57,399 nt of DNA from contig NW_003126887.1 of assembly GCF_000003605.2 (NCBI RefSeq), positions 110,084 to 167,482 of the forward strand, in the 5' to 3' direction. How positions within the stretch are numbered: the first letter of the stretch is position 1; each line of letters begins with the position of its first letter. Positions 53,964 to 57,399 of the stretch are shown here, piece after piece. The notes under the pieces were generated by a model. It ran no database searches, was not told where the DNA came from, and worked only from the letters and a program-made list of their open reading frames with translations. Made by a program: the position numbers and the translations under genes. This DNA comes from Saccoglossus kowalevskii. Lineage: Eukaryota; Hemichordata; Enteropneusta; Harrimaniidae.

Positions 53964-54414
53964 CATTTGTCATAGTATTATCAACCAACATCATGTTCTC
54001 TGATTGGCCCGAATGTTAGGAGTTAGGGCTGGGTAGCCAATCAGGTGCATTATATTATTAGTTTCGCATTGACTCAAATCGACGCCTGAATACATGATAT
54101 GCACAGGCTGAGACACCTCAACAGCTTTACCAAATCTATCATACAATCTCAAACACAGGTACATACGTTTTGAGTATCGTTTGAGTTTCAAACTTTCGTT
54201 ACTTGGCTGAACTATTGAACGCAATATCATGTTATTGACGGTGCGTTTATTTAACCTATTTGAGCCTTATGATCCAATGTTGACACCAGGAATTCTACAG
54301 TTAAGAATTAAGTGCTCCATCAAACTTATTTTCGGATTACATTGACGACACGAAACCGAAAATAAAGCTCAATAAAACGGTTAGTTTTCTTATCGAAAGA
54401 GGAAGGGGAATTTA

Positions 54415-54447
<33 letters not shown>

Positions 54448-54473
54448 GAGAGGGTGAAGAAGAAGAGAGAGAT
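54415..54473. repeat. GA-rich purine tract
   Basis: Pure purine GAGAGAAAGA repeats for about 40 bases, then GAAGAAGAGAGA. Confidence 0.9.
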
Positions 54474-55255
54474 GGGTCTTCTCCGAGCCCTAAGACGTAT
54501 GGTCTATGTTAGGCTATGCTGTCAGTGTCAAGTTTATACTTTCACTTTGAGTGGTTCAGAGTTGTCACGACCATTCATATGTACTTCTTATGTTAACCTG
54601 TCCACCCACTACTGAATGTTACTCTTGACTAATGACCGTGTATTCTCAGAATGAAGTACACTAGATTTATATGTGAATAACTTTATGTGTATTATTCATT
54701 CGCGGCCGTTCGATTCCATAATCCCATTTACGATCCCGAATACGATTTTGAAATGTATTCTAAACCTGATTTAAAATCCACCAAAACGTTTTAGTAGACA
54801 AGATAGATGCATGTTTTTTTTTCCACTGTGATATCGAAAATAATAAAACATAAATAGGAGTGAATGAGTGAGTAGAAATCAGATACACTTACCTGTCTCT
54901 AAGGTTCCTACAGTTAGACAATTTGCAGTCAAAACAGTAAAAATTCTAAAAAAAAATCTTCCCAGTAAAATTAATGGAAATTCCAATAGTATAACCATTA
55001 AATAAAAAGTGATAAAAAGCTACTTTTAAATAGGGCTTTAAAAAGATGCGAGTTTCGCCCCCCCCATAAAAACGCTCTCTACAGTTCAGTTTTATATGCC
55101 ACAATTCTTTGCAAAATCCAATATGGAGTTAATGCATTTCTTCCCCATATGCTCCACAATTATTGGTTGTTTGTTACCATTGATCATGCGGAAAGGTCAA
55201 ATAGAGTACATTAACTGCTCAGCTCCATAGGTCGCAGAGCTAGGCATATAATAAT

Positions 55256-55441
55256 ATGAGGTTATTACGAGGATACCTCAAAGTATTCACGAAGACAGTA
55301 CAGCGGAGTATCGACCGACGCTCCATATCCCATATTTGGAATTCGCATTTCCTAATATGGTAGGATGAAAATACCCCGTAAAATCCGGCAAAATTACGGC
55401 ACGCTGTAACTTATGGCGTTACGGTGACAGATGTATAATAA
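55256..55441 (+). mobile_element. Dispersed repeat 'GTTACGG' family
   Basis: It begins ATGAGGTTATTACGAGGATA, continues CGAAGACAGTACAGCGGAGT and the CGACCGACG module, then the full core to GATGTATAATA. Here the first module is inverted relative to the copy at 50427. Confidence 0.7.
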
Positions 55442-55499
55442 TGGTCGACGTTTGATGATATGATTATTATCTTTTGTTTCCATGACGCTGATGAGATGT

Positions 55500-55720
55500 T
55501 CTATATCGGTTTTATTTGTTTATTCGTTTCAATAATTTGGCGAAATTCCATTCTGAAATTATTCAAGTTGTAAAGACCACAACTTACTAGTAGTATAAAA
55601 TGAAATGTATTCTCGATTTCCTTGTCCTTACAGTAGATACATTTTGTTCCAGCTTCTGACCAATGTATCTGCATGCTTGACTGTGAGCACTGATTTTCAA
55701 TTTACTTTGAGCAGCTCCAT
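55500..55720 (-). mobile_element. LINE C-terminal zinc-motif relic
   Basis: The minus strand encodes CIYCKDKEIENTFHFILLVS followed by FRMEFRQII. This is the same CxxC...E...(Y/F)HF..LVC module as the other two relics but divergent, so it is a different family or an older copy. It is short and lacks the rest of the ORF. Confidence 0.6.
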
Positions 55721-56344
55721 GTAAATATATGGTCGCAATTTTGAGGACTCAGTCGGTGGCCGCATTCATATTATGTCAACAGCATCCACTGAAAAAATAT
55801 ATACAAAGTAAAAGTATATACTATACTCAGATATGGCCAGAAATAATTACACAGCGATGATATTTACCCGCAATTGTAATACATACAGTGTTGACGCGGT
55901 ACTGGTGACCCGATGTCATGACCCGTGTTGTTGATATAGCTGGACGTGTCGTACTGTGCCGAGCCATATTGGAGTACAACCCTGGGACCGCAAGATACTA
56001 TATATAGGTAAGTTAGACTGACTACAGGGGGAATTATTTGTTTACGTTTGTCATGAATATAATCAATGAACCGAATGTAATCTTGCTCGATTCGAGCAAT
56101 TGACCCCGTTCGAATACTGAATACTAAAAAAAAAACGGTTGCCCCTTTCAGTTCATGAAGCATGCATTTAGCTGGTGGGTGCGGCGTTATTTTGACCGCA
56201 CGTCCGATGCTGAGCAGATTGGATCATATTCCTCCAGGTTGAACCCAAAACCCCCAACCTATTCCTAGTTCTAGTCACGTACCAGCCATTAGCACTCAGT
56301 GACACTCGGAAGCGGGTGACCTTGCCTATCTTGCTTTACCCATG

Positions 56345-56372
56345 GAGCTAAGAATAGATCTATTCTTAGCTC
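56345..56372. repeat. Perfect 28-bp palindrome
   Basis: GAGCTAAGAATAGA meets its exact reverse complement with no spacer. The match extends to about 38 bp with one mismatch (CCATG against TATGG). Confidence 0.85.
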
Positions 56373-56979
56373 TATGGTTGCTCTTTGGTCGGCTTTCATC
56401 AAGCCAGCAAAATGTCAGGAAATGGAATTTGAATGAAAAAAAAACAACAAAAAACAGGAATTAGCTTTTCTCGCCACGATGGCAAACACTATTTCATTTT
56501 TTGCATTTTAACCTCCGGCGATTCAACGGTGAATGTGTTCACGGGAGTCAATAGAGGGCGCCAATTCGCTCAAATTAGAGCCGAGCATTCAATGTCAACA
56601 CCGACACGGAAATTGGAGCATAATATTTTTTGACCTGATAATAAAGTGATGATGTCTATGGTTTTGGTGTACGGAGAGGTAACATGGCCTTGAACAAAAA
56701 AATGTACATTAGTTTAATGGAAAAGAATTATTTCATAATAAAGAGGTACGAATTTTCGTTTTATTGAAAAAATAAATAACAGCTATCTCGTTATAACGAG
56801 GCACAAAATAGCACACGGAACGTCACATAATAATACAGAACTGGTGGGTAGCCGGCGCAGAGAAACAAAATGTTCTTTAAATCAAAATATCTAGACATTG
56901 GCCGATTGTATCTTTGTTTCATATTATTCTAACAAAGTTTAAAGTGTATCTCAATACAACTTGCAAAGCATTGGTTGTC

Positions 56980-57096
56980 ATGGAAGGCGATAAAATGCAA
57001 GAAGCTGCAGTTTTTGTTGAGAAGTGTTATGCACCGGGACTGAGTTCTGACGAGCTAAAGAATGTCTACAACGAATACAGTACAAGGTATGATAAG
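56980..57096 (+). CDS. Putative first coding exon of a methyltransferase-like gene (partial)
   Basis: An ATG at 56980 opens 39 codons that end exactly at a good donor (AAG|GTATGT) in phase 0. The peptide ends in LKNVYNEYSTRYDK. This resembles the stretch just before the SAM-binding domain in METTL27/WBSCR27-like methyltransferases, where an acidic helix is followed by a Y-x-x-W/Y-x-x-x-YD motif. No SAM-binding motif is visible because the remaining exons lie beyond the window. The next 80 nt are intronic and then run into a LINE fragment at 57177. Family resemblance is from memory of the motif pattern, so treat the product as a hypothesis. The reading frame also stays open upstream of the chosen ATG to about 56914, but that part looks non-coding. 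Confidence 0.42.
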
Positions 57097-57176
57097 GTAT
57101 GTTTCTTATGTCGGGAATATAAATATTATGATCTGGTATACTGTAAACCAATTAAGGCATTGAATATAGTTTGCCA

Positions 57177-57399
57177 TGAATGATCTCCCAATTAAATTAC
57201 TCTCACTTAATGTGAGGGGTATTAGAAACAATATAGAGAACCAAATTATTTGCATGGTTGAAACGCAAAAAATGCGACATTATTTTGCTGCAAGAGACTT
57301 ACAGTTCTCAAGAGGTTGAAGAGCAGTGGACAAACAATGGAATGGCAAAATATTTTTCTCACATGGTACTAATCACAGTAGGGTGTATGTATTTTATTT
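57177..57399 (+). mobile_element. LINE ORF2 endonuclease start, decayed (runs off window)
   Basis: An ATG at 57177 begins KLLSLNVRGIRNN, the first strand of an APE-type LINE endonuclease. After a one-base slip near 57255 the frame continues WLKRKKCDIILLQETYSS, including the catalytic-region QET motif. A second slip near 57340 leads to KIFFSHGTNHS. The two frameshifts make it inactive. It lies in the presumed first intron of the methyltransferase-like gene, in the same orientation. Confidence 0.82.

Larger units (their letters stand above)
53964..56979. other. Intergenic between putative genes
   Basis: Holds the purine tract, a GTTACGG-family copy, a LINE zinc-motif relic and the 28-bp palindrome. 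No coding exon is supported. Confidence 0.5.

Noticed and set aside
54700-54725. Box-B-like GTTCGATTCC
   Set aside because: No box A or acceptor stem upstream, so not a tRNA gene.
1-57399. CRISPR arrays, bacterial operons, rRNA genes
   Set aside because: None present; the sequence is eukaryotic and the tandem arrays lack spacer structure.

Overview
The window is AT-rich eukaryotic DNA from an animal. The evidence is spliced genes with GT-AG introns, non-LTR retrotransposon relics, MITE-like repeats, microsatellites and a Polycomb-group RING-finger gene. CpG looks undepleted, and the retrotransposon C-terminal zinc motifs resemble those of marine invertebrates, so a non-vertebrate metazoan is likely. 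I cannot place the phylum.

The main content is a pair of BMI1/PCGF4-like Polycomb genes in head-to-head (divergent) orientation. Copy A is on the minus strand (coding span 8894 down to 2631). Copy B is on the plus strand (42278 to 49233). Each has eight coding exons with the same intron positions and phases. Each begins with a non-coding A just before the ATG, directly after a splice acceptor, so both need an upstream 5' UTR exon. The RING finger (C3HC4) and the RAWUL region are intact in both; the C-terminal tails are unrelated. Coding exon 1 is 107/112 identical with only synonymous changes, while the next exons are about 74-79% identical.

The 33 kb between the two starts (8.9-42.3 kb) has no gene I can name. 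It holds candidate promoter elements for both genes (a CAAGATGGC element followed by a splice donor at 11.95 kb on the minus strand, and CAAGATGGC at 38.12 kb on the plus strand). It also holds TTAA-flanked MITEs, a ~70-bp minisatellite at 33.1-33.4 kb, paired AAAC/AATC microsatellites, a LINE 3' relic at 29.2-29.5 kb and a few unassigned exon-like ORFs.

Right of copy B (49.3-57.4 kb) are repeats, three further LINE fragments, a well-bounded 157-bp TTAA-flanked MITE, a possible two-exon 3' end of an unknown gene (53569-53963) and, at the window edge, what looks like the first coding exon of a small methyltransferase-like gene. The presumed first intron of that gene contains the 5' part of a decayed LINE endonuclease.

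The two Polycomb genes would encode alternative PCGF subunits of PRC1-type H2A ubiquitin ligase complexes. Apart from them and the LINE relics, gene calls are tentative. All splice junctions were chosen by eye from GT-AG sites, phase and family similarity.
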